DNA from: Maliibacterium massiliense
Lineage (GTDB): Bacteria > Bacillota > Clostridia > Christensenellales > Maliibacteriaceae
DNA length: 64,000 nt
Direction: 5' to 3'
NCBI RefSeq assembly: GCF_900604345.1
Contig: NZ_LR026983.1
Span: forward strand, 682,001-746,000
Shown: piece by piece, positions 16,698 to 25,019 of the stretch
How positions within the stretch are numbered: position 1 is the first letter of the stretch
How the letters are laid out: each line of letters begins with the position of its first letter
The notes under the pieces: generated by a model
The model's input: the letters and a program-made list of their open reading frames with translations, nothing else
Databases searched by the model: none
What the model was told of the DNA's origin: nothing
Translations under genes and position numbers: made by a program

Positions 16698-17546
16698 ATG
16701 AAAACCGTGAAGGAAGTCTCGCAGATGACGGGCATCAGCATCCGGGCACTGCGCTACTACGATGAGATCGGCCTGCTCAAGCCCACCGCGTGCACGGACG
16801 CGCGCTGCCGCCTCTACGACGCGGACGCGCTGGAAAAGCTGCAGCTCATCTCTCTTTTGCGGGAGCTGGAGGTGCCGCTTACCGAAATCAAGCGCATGCT
16901 CGCACTTCCCAGAGAGGCGTTTTGCGTGGCGCTGCGCGCGCATAAAAAGACGCTCGTGCGCAGGCGCAACCGGTTAAACGGCCTCATTGCCTACATCGAG
17001 GATACGACAAGCGGCGGGGACGCGCCGCGCTTTGCCCCATTTGACAAGGCGCAGATAGATGCGATCTTTGACCACGCACTATCGCTGCAAAGCGCGGCGT
17101 CCATCCAGGCGATCACTGATCACTTCGGCAGCATCGACGCCCTGCGCGCCATGTTCACCCGGCACCTGCAGGACGAGGCGGTGAGCGCACATGTTTCCCA
17201 TATGTACGCCAACAAGGAGAAGGCGGTCTGCGCCAGCCTGCAGCATATGGGGGACGCGCAGGCGCTTGCGGCGCATAAGGATGCGTTCGACGCAGTGTAC
17301 TGGCAGTTTGCCCAGGCCATGCAGGCAAAGGACGAGGCGCTCGCCATGGACGCGGTGCAAAAGCTTGCCAACATCTATCAAGCCATGTTCCGGCTGGATA
17401 ACGCAAGATACCTGCTGCTGAAGGTGGCGGCGGACTATTTGGAAAACCAGCAACATCCCGAGGTCATCGCGATGACGGAGGCACAGTACGGCGCAGGCAT
17501 CGCCGCCTACATCGGGCGGGCCATCCGGCAGTACTTTGGGGTGTGA
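16698..17546 (+). CDS. MerR-family regulator with TipA-like C-terminal domain
   Basis: A 282-residue regulator. The N-terminal winged HTH is 'MKTVKEVSQMTGISIRALRYYDEIGLLKP', followed by a coiled dimerisation helix ('HKKTLVRRRNRLNGLIAYIEDT'). The C-terminal part (about 140-280) is an all-helical domain like the TipAS drug-binding module. The ATG at 16698 is nine bases after GGGAGG. It lies between two minus-strand housekeeping clusters and is transcribed opposite to them. Effector and targets are unknown; control of its own gene is suggested by the promoter. Confidence 0.85.
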   Translation: MKTVKEVSQMTGISIRALRYYDEIGLLKPTACTDARCRLYDADALEKLQLISLLRELEVPLTEIKRMLALPREAFCVALRAHKKTLVRRRNRLNGLIAYIEDTTSGGDAPRFAPFDKAQIDAIFDHALSLQSAASIQAITDHFGSIDALRAMFTRHLQDEAVSAHVSHMYANKEKAVCASLQHMGDAQALAAHKDAFDAVYWQFAQAMQAKDEALAMDAVQKLANIYQAMFRLDNARYLLLKVAADYLENQQHPEVIAMTEAQYGAGIAAYIGRAIRQYFGV

Positions 17547-17563
17547 CACGCCGTCATGAATAC

Positions 17564-17603
17564 AAAAAACCGCGCTGCCGCAGTTGCGGTGGCGCGGTTT
17601 TTT
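17564..17603. terminator. Bidirectional terminator
   Basis: AAAACCGCGCTGCCGCA pairs with TGCGGTGGCGCGGTTTT with small mismatches, flanked by A and T runs, between the MerR gene and rpsR. Confidence 0.9.
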
Positions 17604-17626
17604 CATCAAGGGTTGCGGCGCGCGGA

Positions 17627-17956
17627 TCAGTCCGCGGTGTAGGGCAGCAGCGCCATCACGCGGGCGCGCTTGATGGCCATCGCCAGCTGGCGCTGGTGCT
17701 TGGCGCAGGTGCCGGACATGCGGCGGGGCATGATCTTGCCGCGCTCGGTCATGTAGCGGCGCAGGCGCGCGATGTCCTTATAATCGATCTCGTCCATCTT
17801 ATCGACGCAGAACGCGCAGACGCGACGGCGAGGCCGGCGGCCGCCGCGGTTGGGGCGGCGCTCACGGCGCTCCCCCTGCGGGCGGCCAGCATTCTCCGTA
17901 TGCTGCTGCGCAGGGGCTTCCGTGCGCGGCGCTTCAACGGCCTGATTCTCAGCCAT
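17627..17956 (-). CDS. rpsR: 30S ribosomal protein S18 with extended N-terminus
   Basis: A 109-residue S18. The conserved body starts at '[37 protein letters not shown]' and ends '[23 protein letters not shown]'. The Cys-x2-Cys plus the later Cys suggests a zinc-binding (C+) form. About 45 residues of low-complexity Arg/Glu/Gly-rich sequence precede the body; most S18 proteins are about 75-80 residues. The start at 17956 follows GAAGGAGG by eight bases. It is the last gene of rpsF-ssb-rpsR. Confidence 0.95.
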   Translation of the reverse strand: MAENQAVEAPRTEAPAQQHTENAGRPQGERRERRPNRGGRRPRRRVCAFCVDKMDEIDYKDIARLRRYMTERGKIMPRRMSGTCAKHQRQLAMAIKRARVMALLPYTAD

Positions 17957-17983
17957 AGCAAATGCCTCCTTCAAAAGCAGTGA

Positions 17984-18403
17984 TTAGAAAGGCAGCTCAT
18001 CGTCGTCGATGGACTGCATGTCCTCCGGCATATCGTACTGCGGCGCGCCGCCGTCACGATGCGCGGGGGCACCACCGCCGCCCTGGGGCTGGGTGGTGAT
18101 AAATTCAACTTCGTCGGCAACAATCTCCGTTACATAGCGGCGGGTGCCGTCTTGGGCGTCGTAGCTGCGGGTTTGGATGGTGCCGCAGACCGCCACGCGG
18201 CTGCCCTTGTGCAGGTAACGGTGGCAGCTCTCCGCCTGGCCGCGCCACACCACGATGGGCAGGAAATCCGCCTCGCGGGTTCCCTGGGCGTTGGCAAAGC
18301 GGCGGTTGACCGCCAGTGTAAAGGTGCACACCGAAATATCATTCTGCGTCTTGCGCAGCTCGGGGTCCTTGGTGAGGTTGCCCACCAGTATTGCTCGGTT
18401 CAT
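17984..18403 (-). CDS. ssb: Single-stranded DNA-binding protein
   Basis: A 139-residue SSB. The OB fold begins 'MNRAILVGNLTKDPELRKTQ' and includes 'FTLAVNRRFANAQGTREADFLPIVVWRGQAE'. The Gly-rich linker is 'GGGGAPAHRDGGAP', and the acidic tip ends 'MQSIDDDELPF', which recruits replication and repair proteins. It lies between rpsF and rpsR in the standard Firmicutes order. Confidence 0.97.
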   Translation of the reverse strand: MNRAILVGNLTKDPELRKTQNDISVCTFTLAVNRRFANAQGTREADFLPIVVWRGQAESCHRYLHKGSRVAVCGTIQTRSYDAQDGTRRYVTEIVADEVEFITTQPQGGGGAPAHRDGGAPQYDMPEDMQSIDDDELPF

Positions 18404-18415
18404 GCACGTGCCTCC

Positions 18416-18718
18416 TTATTTTGCCGCTTTTTCCTCGGGCTTGCGCGTGACCATAAAGCGCAGGATATTCTCCTGGATCAGCATGTTGCGCTCCAGCTCA
18501 CGCGGAAGCGTAGGCTCGCTCGAGAAGTTCATCAGGACGTAATAGCCCTCGTTCATGTCGTTGATGGGATAGGCCAGCTTGCGGCGGCCCCACTCATCCA
18601 CGCTGTCAACCGTGCCGCCGTTTTCACTCACCAGGTTGGAGAACCGTTCCACGATCTCCTTCTTCTGAGCTTCCTCCAGCGAATCGTTGATGATGTACAA
18701 CACTTCGTATTGATTCAT
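18416..18718 (-). CDS. rpsF: 30S ribosomal protein S6
   Basis: A 100-residue S6, partner of S18 in the platform of the small subunit. 'MNQYEVLYIINDSLEEAQ', 'DEWGRRKLAYPINDMNEGYYVLMNF' and 'ILRFMVTR' are canonical. The start at 18718 was chosen over an upstream in-frame start because AGGAGGTG is about nine bases away. It is the first gene of the rpsF-ssb-rpsR operon, with a clear promoter and a leader hairpin. Confidence 0.97.
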   Translation of the reverse strand: MNQYEVLYIINDSLEEAQKKEIVERFSNLVSENGGTVDSVDEWGRRKLAYPINDMNEGYYVLMNFSSEPTLPRELERNMLIQENILRFMVTRKPEEKAAK

Positions 18719-18745
18719 TGCTCTTTCACCTCCTCTTGGACATAA

Positions 18746-18771
18746 GGCCCTGTGACCATCCGCACAGGGCA
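18746..18771 (-). promoter_or_regulatory. Leader hairpin, possible S6:S18 autoregulatory site
   Basis: In the rpsF leader, CCCTGTG pairs with CACAGGG around the loop CGGATGGT. Known rpsF leaders bind the S6:S18 complex through a short C/G-rich loop flanked by helices. The position fits, but the exact consensus could not be checked. Confidence 0.5.
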
Positions 18772-18783
18772 AGGATAGTTGCT

Positions 18784-18812
18784 ATTATAGCACAACGCGC
18801 GCGCCATCGCAA
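18784..18812 (-). promoter_or_regulatory. rpsF operon promoter
   Basis: On the minus strand, TTGCGA (18812-18807) and a perfect TATAAT (18789-18784) are spaced by 17 bp. Confidence 0.8.
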
Positions 18813-18840
18813 GGACGCGCGCGCATGGAACGTACAATTT

Positions 18841-20307
18841 TTACAGGCCCAGTTTGCGTTTGGAGAGGGCGATGCGGCGCATGGTCTCCTGCCGGCCCAG
18901 TATCGCGGCGATCTCGATGGCGCCGCCCGCGGTGGACTGTTTGCCCGTGATGGCGATGCGCGCCGGCCAGAGCACCTGCCCGTTTTTGACGCCGAGGTCT
19001 GCCACCAAGCCAAAGAGCGCCTCGTGCAGCGCCTCGGCCGTCCAGTCCTTTACGGATGTGAGGACCTGCTCGATGCGCGGCAGCATCTCCCGCGCCTGCT
19101 CCACGCTGGTCTTCATCTTTTTGTGGGCGAACAGCGCCAGGTCGTAGTCCTCGTCCATGCGGCCGAAGAAGCCCACCAAATCCGCAATCTGGGTGAGCAC
19201 CTCCACGCGGGGCTGCAGGATGTCCAGCAGCATGTCCACATCGGCCAGCTGATCCACATCCAGCGCCCGTGCAAGGTAGGGCATGGCCGTCTTGCGCCAC
19301 TGCTCCCTGGTCATTTTGCGGATATACGCCGCGTTGAACCAGGTGAGCTTAGCCATGTCAAAGATCGCGGGGGCTTTGTTGATGCCCTTGATATCGAAGG
19401 CCTCGATGAGCTCCTCTTTGGTGAAAAGCTCCTGGTTGGTGCCCGGGTTCCACCCCAGCAGCGCGATGTAGTTGACCACCGCCTCCTTGAGAAAGCCCGC
19501 GCGCAGCAAATCCTCAAAGGAGGGGTCGCCGTGGCGCTTGGAGAGCTTCCGGTGGGTGTCCTTCATCACCGGCGGCAGGTGGATGTAATGCGGGATGGGC
19601 CAGCCGAACGCCTCGTAGAGTAGATTGTACTTGGGCGAGGAGGACAAATACTCCGTACCGCGCATCACGTGGGTGATGTGCATCAGGTGGTCGTCCACCA
19701 CGTTGGCAAAGTTGTAGGTGGGCAGCCCATCGCTCTTGAGCAGCACCACGTCGTCCAGGGTGTCGTTCTCCACGGTGACGCTGCCAAAGACCATGTCCTC
19801 AAAGGTGGTGGTGCCCTCTGTGGGCATATCCTGGCGGATAACGTAGGGCTCGCCCGCGTCGATGCGGCGCTGGATCTCCTCTTGAGACAGAGACTTGCAG
19901 TGCTTGTCGTATTTGAACGTCTCCCCCTTTGCCTCGCAGGCGGCGCGCAGTTCGTCCAGGCGCTCCTTGGTGCAGAAGCAGTAGTACGCCTTGCCCGCGC
20001 GCACCAGCTGCTCGGCATACTGCCTGTACAGCGCCCGCCGCTCGGTCTGGATATAGGGGCCGTAATCGCCGCCCACGTCCGGGCCCTCGTCGTAATCCAG
20101 GCCCGCCTGGCGCATGGATTGGTAGATCAGCTCGGTGGCGCCTTCCACCTGGCGCTGCTGGTCGGTGTCCTCAATGCGCAAGATAAATTTACCGCCCGCC
20201 TTGCGCGCGAACAGATAGGTGTAGAGCGCTGTGCGCAGGCCGCCGATGTGCAGGTATCCGGTGGGGCTGGGGGCAAAACGGGTGCGTACCGTATCAGGCA
20301 TGATCAT
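18841..20307 (-). CDS. gltX: Glutamate--tRNA ligase
   Basis: A 488-residue class Ib synthetase. 'APSPTGYLHIGGLRTALY' carries the HIGH motif (residues 20-23), and 'HRKLSKRHGDPS' is the KMSKS loop. The C-terminal anticodon-binding domain is complete. AGGAGG is five bases before ATG 20307; a second ATG two codons later is possible. A separate GlnRS gene lies 3 kb away, so this enzyme may charge only tRNA-Glu. A consensus promoter and a terminator-like hairpin precede it. Confidence 0.97.
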   Translation of the reverse strand: MIMPDTVRTRFAPSPTGYLHIGGLRTALYTYLFARKAGGKFILRIEDTDQQRQVEGATELIYQSMRQAGLDYDEGPDVGGDYGPYIQTERRALYRQYAEQLVRAGKAYYCFCTKERLDELRAACEAKGETFKYDKHCKSLSQEEIQRRIDAGEPYVIRQDMPTEGTTTFEDMVFGSVTVENDTLDDVVLLKSDGLPTYNFANVVDDHLMHITHVMRGTEYLSSSPKYNLLYEAFGWPIPHYIHLPPVMKDTHRKLSKRHGDPSFEDLLRAGFLKEAVVNYIALLGWNPGTNQELFTKEELIEAFDIKGINKAPAIFDMAKLTWFNAAYIRKMTREQWRKTAMPYLARALDVDQLADVDMLLDILQPRVEVLTQIADLVGFFGRMDEDYDLALFAHKKMKTSVEQAREMLPRIEQVLTSVKDWTAEALHEALFGLVADLGVKNGQVLWPARIAITGKQSTAGGAIEIAAILGRQETMRRIALSKRKLGL

Positions 20308-20321
20308 GCTTTCCTCCTTTG

Positions 20322-20358
20322 AAAAAAAGACGCGCGCCCCGCCTTGCCCTGCACGCGC
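20322..20358 (-). terminator. Terminator-like hairpin directly before the gltX binding site
   Basis: On the minus strand GCGCG (near 20357) pairs with CGCGC (near 20333), followed closely by seven T. The T run ends a few bases before AAAGGAGG of gltX, so the structure would act as an attenuator in the leader. The stem is short and its loop large, so formation is uncertain. Confidence 0.45.
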
Positions 20359-20481
20359 TGCGGTATGCACCAGAAGAAGGCTTAGGCACTCCCTCCGGCT
20401 CCAGTGCAGGCGACGCATTTTGCGCGCAGGCACGCCGGGCGATGGGACGCTTGTTTTTTTACCGTGCTGCTTTGCCTATTC

Positions 20482-20510
20482 ATTATATCCGCGGGCAAAA
20501 CCCCTGTCAA
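20482..20510 (-). promoter_or_regulatory. gltX promoter, full consensus
   Basis: On the minus strand TTGACA (20510-20505) and TATAAT (20487-20482) are both perfect with a 17-bp spacer. The predicted transcript has a leader of about 165 nt. Confidence 0.9.
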
Positions 20511-20525
20511 CGCGCGCTAGGCGCC

Positions 20526-20555
20526 TTGCGCGCGCGCCCCCCGCTGCGCTATGAT
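20526..20555 (+). promoter_or_regulatory. Promoter of the PHP-ATPase genes
   Basis: TTGCGC (20526-20531) and TATGAT (20550-20555) with an 18-bp spacer, 47 bases before the PHP start. Confidence 0.5.
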
Positions 20556-20601
20556 AAAGGCACATCAACCGCGTTCGTATGCCAAAAGGAGGGCTCTTTT
20601 T

Positions 20602-21552
20602 ATGGATATCCCGCAGTACCGCAAACCGAGCATGCCCAACCAGGCGCCCTTTGAAGGGCCGGGCTTCTTTCTCAAGGGCAACCTGCACACCCACACCAGC
20701 CTCACCGACGGCGCGCTGGGCCCGCAGGAGGTGGTGGACATCTACCGGCGGGCGGGCTATGACTTCATCGCCCTTTCCGAGCACTTTCTCTATGTGCGCG
20801 GCGATCAGTACGCGCAAAACGGGATGCTGGTGATGCCCGCCATTGAGGTCAATTTTGACGACCCTGCGAACTACCACTATGATCACATTTTGGGCATCCT
20901 CGTGGAGCCGGACAAGGGGGGCTATCCCGACATGGCGCGCGTGGTACCCTATCCCCGCTACAGCGGCGCGGGCGTACAGCAGATAATCGACGAGCTGCAC
21001 GCGCGGGGGCATTTCGTCATCTATGCCCACCCCCGCTGGAGCCGGCGGGACGTCTCGCAGATTCTGCACTACCAGCATTTGGATGCGCTGGAGATCTACA
21101 ACCATTCGGCCGAGCACAACGTGTGCGCGGGCTACGCGGACCAATACTGGGATGCCTTTTTGCGCCGCAACCGGCGCCTGTACTGCACCGCGGCGGACGA
21201 CGCGCACCATTTCAACGATGACCGGCTGGGCGGCTGGGTATGCGTCAAAGCCACCGAGCGCAGCCGCCAGGGCATCGCCCAGGCGCTGCGAAGCGGCCGT
21301 TTTTACGCCTCCAACGGGCCGGAAATCCACGATATCCGCGTGCAGGACGGCGTGTTTTCCGTGCGCTGCTCCGAGGCGCGCGAGATTCATCTGATCACCT
21401 ATGAGTACTGGGGCCGCAACATCAAGGCAGCGCCGGGCGCGTACATTACCAGCGCCGAGATGCCCCTGCGCGGCGACGAGCTCTACGCGCGCGCAGAGGT
21501 GATCGACCACGCGGGGCGCAAGGCGTGGAGCCAGCCCCTCTACCTGTACTGA
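20602..21552 (+). CDS. PHP-domain phosphoesterase
   Basis: A 316-residue protein. The PHP metal site is recognisable in order: 'NLHTHTSLTDG' (His29, His31), 'ALSEHF', the Glu of 'MPAIEVNFDD', 'YAHPRWSRRD', 'YNHSAEHN' and 'ADDAHHF'. The last 70 residues look like a small beta domain ('GPEIHDIRVQDGVFSVRC'). Such stand-alone PHP proteins hydrolyse phosphate mono- or diesters of nucleotides or sugars. AGGAGG is about nine bases upstream. The stop overlaps the ATG of the ATPase gene, so the two are translationally coupled. Confidence 0.85.
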   Translation: MDIPQYRKPSMPNQAPFEGPGFFLKGNLHTHTSLTDGALGPQEVVDIYRRAGYDFIALSEHFLYVRGDQYAQNGMLVMPAIEVNFDDPANYHYDHILGILVEPDKGGYPDMARVVPYPRYSGAGVQQIIDELHARGHFVIYAHPRWSRRDVSQILHYQHLDALEIYNHSAEHNVCAGYADQYWDAFLRRNRRLYCTAADDAHHFNDDRLGGWVCVKATERSRQGIAQALRSGRFYASNGPEIHDIRVQDGVFSVRCSEAREIHLITYEYWGRNIKAAPGAYITSAEMPLRGDELYARAEVIDHAGRKAWSQPLYLY

Positions 21553-22325
21553 TGGCGCGCGCAGCGCAGGCGGGCCTGCCTGCAAGCGACCTTTTTGTGC
21601 GCGCCGTCCAGGCGCTGCCCCCGCCGCCGCAGGACGCCGACAGCTACGTCTTTTCCCTGCCCGTGGTGCGGCATCTGGGCAAGGGCGCGTTTACCAGGCG
21701 CGTCACGCTGCTGGTGGGGGAAAACGGCACCGGTAAATCTACGCTGCTGGAGGCGCTGGCCTGCCACTGCGGCTTCAACGCCGAAGGGGGATCGCGCAAC
21801 TTCAACTTTGCCACGCGCGACACCACCGCTCCCCTGTATCGCGCCCTGCGCGTAACGCGGGGGGCGCGCCGGCCGCGGGACGGCTTTTTCCTGCGCGCGG
21901 AGAGCTTCTACAACGTGGCGAGCGAGGTGGACCGGCTGGACGCCGAGGGCCCGCCCGGACTGCTGGAGCGCTACGGCGGCCGCTCGCTGCACGCCCAGAG
22001 CCACGGCGAGAGTTTTTTGGCGCTGATCCTGCACCGCTTCGGCCCCCAGGGGCTCTACCTGCTCGACGAGCCGGAGGCGGCGCTCTCCCCCGCGCGGCAG
22101 ATGACGCTGCTGTACCGCATCCACCAGCTGTCCCAGAAGGGCTGCCAGTTTATCATCGCCACCCACTCGCCGATGCTGATGACGCTGCCCGATGCGGACA
22201 TCTGGCTGCTGGAGGCGAGCGGCATCCGCCACGTGCCCTACACAGAGACTGAGCACTACCAGCTGATGCGCGCCTTTTTGGATCAGCCGCAGCGCATGCT
22301 CAAAACACTGCTTGCAGACGACTGA
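21552..22325 (+). CDS. AAA/ABC-type ATPase coupled to the PHP gene
   Basis: A 257-residue soluble ATPase. Walker A is 'GENGTGKST' (residues 56-64), a signature-like 'QSHGES' is at 149-154, Walker B is 'LYLLDEPEAAL' (Asp172, Glu173), and the switch His is in 'IIATHSP' (His205). It matches the compact AAA_21/YbbL-like predicted ATPases without membrane partners. The ATG overlaps the upstream TGA. Pairing with a PHP phosphoesterase recalls ATPase-nuclease pairs, but a housekeeping role is equally possible. Confidence 0.85.
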   Translation: MARAAQAGLPASDLFVRAVQALPPPPQDADSYVFSLPVVRHLGKGAFTRRVTLLVGENGTGKSTLLEALACHCGFNAEGGSRNFNFATRDTTAPLYRALRVTRGARRPRDGFFLRAESFYNVASEVDRLDAEGPPGLLERYGGRSLHAQSHGESFLALILHRFGPQGLYLLDEPEAALSPARQMTLLYRIHQLSQKGCQFIIATHSPMLMTLPDADIWLLEASGIRHVPYTETEHYQLMRAFLDQPQRMLKTLLADD

Positions 22326-22346
22326 CGCGTGAAGGGAGCTGCACAC

Positions 22347-22949
22347 ATGCAACAAACGTATACCATTGACCCCTGCAGCGGCCGGGCCATCGACGTGCGG
22401 GCAGGGCAGACGATCACGGTAACGGACGTATCCGGCGGCCAGGTGGCGGACTTTTTTGCCGAGGCGCTGGGAAACCCCGATGAATTTCTCTCCACTGGCG
22501 TGACGATCGACTGCAACGCGTCGCTCGCGCTTAGGGTAGGCGATTATCTCTATACCAACCGCTACCGGCCCATGTTTCAGCTGCTGGCGGACGACGTGGG
22601 CGCGCACGACTTGCTGCACCCCTGCTGCCGGCGCGAGATGTACGATTTCTTTTATCACAATGGCGAGGGCCACGCCAGCTGCCTGGACAATATCAACCAT
22701 AGCCTGGGGGAGCAGCGCCCCATCATTCATCCCTGGAACATCTTCATGCATACCCGCGTTCTCCCAAACGGCGAAATCCGCGTGGAGGCCCCGCGCTCCA
22801 AGGCGGGCGCGTGCGTGGTGCTGCGGGCGGCTATGGACGCGCGGTTGGGCATCGCCGCATGCAGCGTGTGCGAGAGCAGCTGCAACAGCGGCAGGTGTAC
22901 GGCCATCCAGGTGACTGTCTCGGACGCGCCCGGCGCTGGACAGGGGTGA
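22347..22949 (+). CDS. DUF1989 (urea carboxylase-associated) family protein
   Basis: A 200-residue protein with the DUF1989 signatures 'GQTITVTDVSGGQVADFFAEAL', 'LLHPCCRREMY' and 'HPWNIFMHTRVLPNGEI', and a Cys-rich end 'ACSVCESSCNSGRC'. The fold is a cupin-like beta barrel with metal-binding His and Cys. Characterised members form carboxyguanidine deiminase (CgdAB) beside guanidine or urea carboxylase. Neither partner is present here, so the substrate is open. AGGGAG precedes ATG 22347. It is 21 bases after the ATPase gene and probably in the same transcript. Confidence 0.8.
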   Translation: MQQTYTIDPCSGRAIDVRAGQTITVTDVSGGQVADFFAEALGNPDEFLSTGVTIDCNASLALRVGDYLYTNRYRPMFQLLADDVGAHDLLHPCCRREMYDFFYHNGEGHASCLDNINHSLGEQRPIIHPWNIFMHTRVLPNGEIRVEAPRSKAGACVVLRAAMDARLGIAACSVCESSCNSGRCTAIQVTVSDAPGAGQG

Positions 22950-23185
22950 TCGCTGTGCAGGCGCGTGCAAGCGCGTCTTGACGCACGCCGGGGCCTGGCG
23001 CGCTTTATGGCGGCGATTGCCCCGCCTGCAGCAAGGCCAGCGCGCTCCGCGCATTTTTCAGCGCCGCCTCATGCGGCGATCAGGCGCTGTGCGCAGGCCC
23101 TTTGTCCGTTTTTTTCGCCTGCGCGCCCCTGTCGCGGTACAGATGGCGCGGGGGCTGACGTTCTCTTTTTTGTCCATCGCAGCCC
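22950..23185. other. Intergenic region without a recognised gene
   Basis: About 235 bases between the convergent DUF1989 and glnS genes, before their shared terminator. One nested hairpin (CAGCGCC with GGCGCTG near 23059-23090) is visible; no protein-like frame or known RNA was recognised. Confidence 0.5.
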
Positions 23186-23189
23186 AAAT

Positions 23190-23232
23190 CAAATGCCCTG
23201 CGCCGCACGGAAGCGACGCAGGGCATTTTATA
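23190..23232. terminator. Bidirectional terminator after glnS
   Basis: AATGCCCTGCG pairs with CGCAGGGCATT, followed by T- and A-rich flanks. Confidence 0.85.
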
Positions 23233-23276
23233 TGTGCTTTTTACATATCTCTGTGTTATGCCGCGGGCATGGCGCG

Positions 23277-24950
23277 TCAGCCCTTTTTCTGCAGCTTTGC
23301 CCAGGTATCCTTTAAGTTGACAACGCGGTTGAACACCGGCGCGCCGGGCTTGGTATGCACGCTGTCCGCGCAGAAGTAGCCTGTGCGCAAAAACTGGAAG
23401 GTATCCCCCCCCTTGGCCTGGGCCAGCGCCCGCTCCACCATGGCGTTTTCCAGCACCTCGATGGAATCCTCGTTGAACAGATCCACCACGTCGGCATCCG
23501 CCGATTCGCTGGGGTCGCGCAGCAGCGCGTCGTAGAGGCGCACTGTGGCGGGCACGCACGTGCGGGCGTCTACCCAGTGCAGCGTGCCCTTGACCTTGCG
23601 GTTCGCACCTGGCATGCCGCTTTTGGATTCCATATCCACGCTGCAGCGGATTTCCTGCACCAGGCCCGCTTCGTCGAGCGTCACATCCTCGCACTTAATG
23701 ATGTAGGCGCCCTTTAGGCGCACCTCCCGTCCGGGGGCCAGGCGGAAGAACTTGGGGGGCGGGTCCAGCGCGAAGTCCTCGCGGTCAATGTAGAGCTCCC
23801 GCGAGAAGGACACCATGCGCGTCCCCATCTCGGGGTTTTCCGGATTGTTCTCCATCGGCAGTATTTCTTCTTTATCCGCAGGATAATTTTCCAGCACCAC
23901 CTTGACGGGGCGCAGCACCGCCATCAGGCGGGGCGCCTTGGCCTTGAGGTCCTCGCGGATGCAGTGCTCCAGCAGCGCTGCGTCCACCTCGGAGTTGGCC
24001 TTGGCCACGCCCACACGGCTGCAAAAGTCCCGGATGGCGCTCGCGGTGTAGCCGCGGCGGCGCATGCCGGCCAGCGTGGGCATGCGCGGGTCGTCCCAGC
24101 CCTCCACCTTGCCCTCCTCCACCAGGCGGCGCAGGTAGCGCTTGCTCATGGGGGTGCGGGTGATGTTCAGGCGGGCAAACTCGATCTGGCGGGGGGGCTG
24201 CGCGATGCCGCAGGCCTCCAGCACCCAGTCGTAGAGGGGCCGATGGTCCTCAAACTCCAGCGAGCAGAGCGAGTGGGTCACGCCTTCGATGGCATCCTCC
24301 AGCGGGTGGGCGAAATCGTACATGGGATAGATGCACCATTCGTCGCCCGTGCGGTGATGGTGCGCGCGCACGATGCGGTAGAGCACCGGATCGCGCATGT
24401 TCATATTAGGCGATGCCATGTCGATCTTTGCGCGCAGCACACGGGAGCCGTCGGGGTACTTGCCGGCGCGCATCTCCTCAAAGAGTTTGCGGTTCTCCGA
24501 TGCGCTGCGGTTCCTATAGGGGCTTTCTTTGCCCGGCTCGGTCAGGGTACCGCGGTAGGCGCGCATCTGTTCGGCCGAAAGGTCACACACAAAGGCCTTG
24601 CCCGCCTCGATCAGCCCCAGCGCGTACTGGTAGAGCTGCTCGAAATATTCGCTCGCGTAGCACAGCTTGTCCCAAGCAAAGCCCAGCCATTTGACGTCTC
24701 CCATGATGGAGTCCACGTACTCGGTATCCTCCTTGCTGGGATTGGTGTCGTCAAAGCGCAGGTTGCACTTGCCGCCAAATTTCTCCGCGGTGCCAAAGTC
24801 CACGCAGAGCGCCTTGGCATGCCCGATGTGCAGGTAACCGTTGGGCTCGGGTGGAAAGCGCGTCTGCACGCGCCCGTCGTAGCGGCCCGAGGCGTTATCT
24901 GCCACAATCGCCTCTTCAATGAAGTTGGTGGGATGCATGGTCTCTGTCAT
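23277..24950 (-). CDS. glnS: Glutamine--tRNA ligase
   Basis: A 557-residue class Ib synthetase of the GlnRS type. 'FPPEPNGYLHIGHAKAL' carries the HIGH motif (41-44), 'NITRTPMSKRYLRRLV' is the MSK loop, and the C-terminal beta-barrel anticodon domain ('VRLKGAYIIKCEDV') is complete. Many Firmicutes make Gln-tRNA only by GatCAB, so a GlnRS is worth noting and fits clostridial lineages that acquired it. The start at 24950 has a weak AAGGCAGG site; the Met four codons later is an alternative. Confidence 0.95.
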   Translation of the reverse strand: MTETMHPTNFIEEAIVADNASGRYDGRVQTRFPPEPNGYLHIGHAKALCVDFGTAEKFGGKCNLRFDDTNPSKEDTEYVDSIMGDVKWLGFAWDKLCYASEYFEQLYQYALGLIEAGKAFVCDLSAEQMRAYRGTLTEPGKESPYRNRSASENRKLFEEMRAGKYPDGSRVLRAKIDMASPNMNMRDPVLYRIVRAHHHRTGDEWCIYPMYDFAHPLEDAIEGVTHSLCSLEFEDHRPLYDWVLEACGIAQPPRQIEFARLNITRTPMSKRYLRRLVEEGKVEGWDDPRMPTLAGMRRRGYTASAIRDFCSRVGVAKANSEVDAALLEHCIREDLKAKAPRLMAVLRPVKVVLENYPADKEEILPMENNPENPEMGTRMVSFSRELYIDREDFALDPPPKFFRLAPGREVRLKGAYIIKCEDVTLDEAGLVQEIRCSVDMESKSGMPGANRKVKGTLHWVDARTCVPATVRLYDALLRDPSESADADVVDLFNEDSIEVLENAMVERALAQAKGGDTFQFLRTGYFCADSVHTKPGAPVFNRVVNLKDTWAKLQKKG

Positions 24951-25019
24951 GATCGTACTTGCCTGCCTTTCTATCCTTCTGCGCGCCCTCAAACGAAGGG
25001 AAGCGCGCCGTCTCTGCTG

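Noticed and set aside
20322..20475. A T-box in the gltX leader
   Set aside because: GGTGCATACCGC is interrupted relative to the T-box core, and the leader is too short for Stem I; kept only as an unidentified attenuator.
22347..22949. Guanidine degradation locus (CgdA/CgdB)
   Set aside because: The family matches, but no carboxylase, allophanate hydrolase or guanidine riboswitch is nearby.
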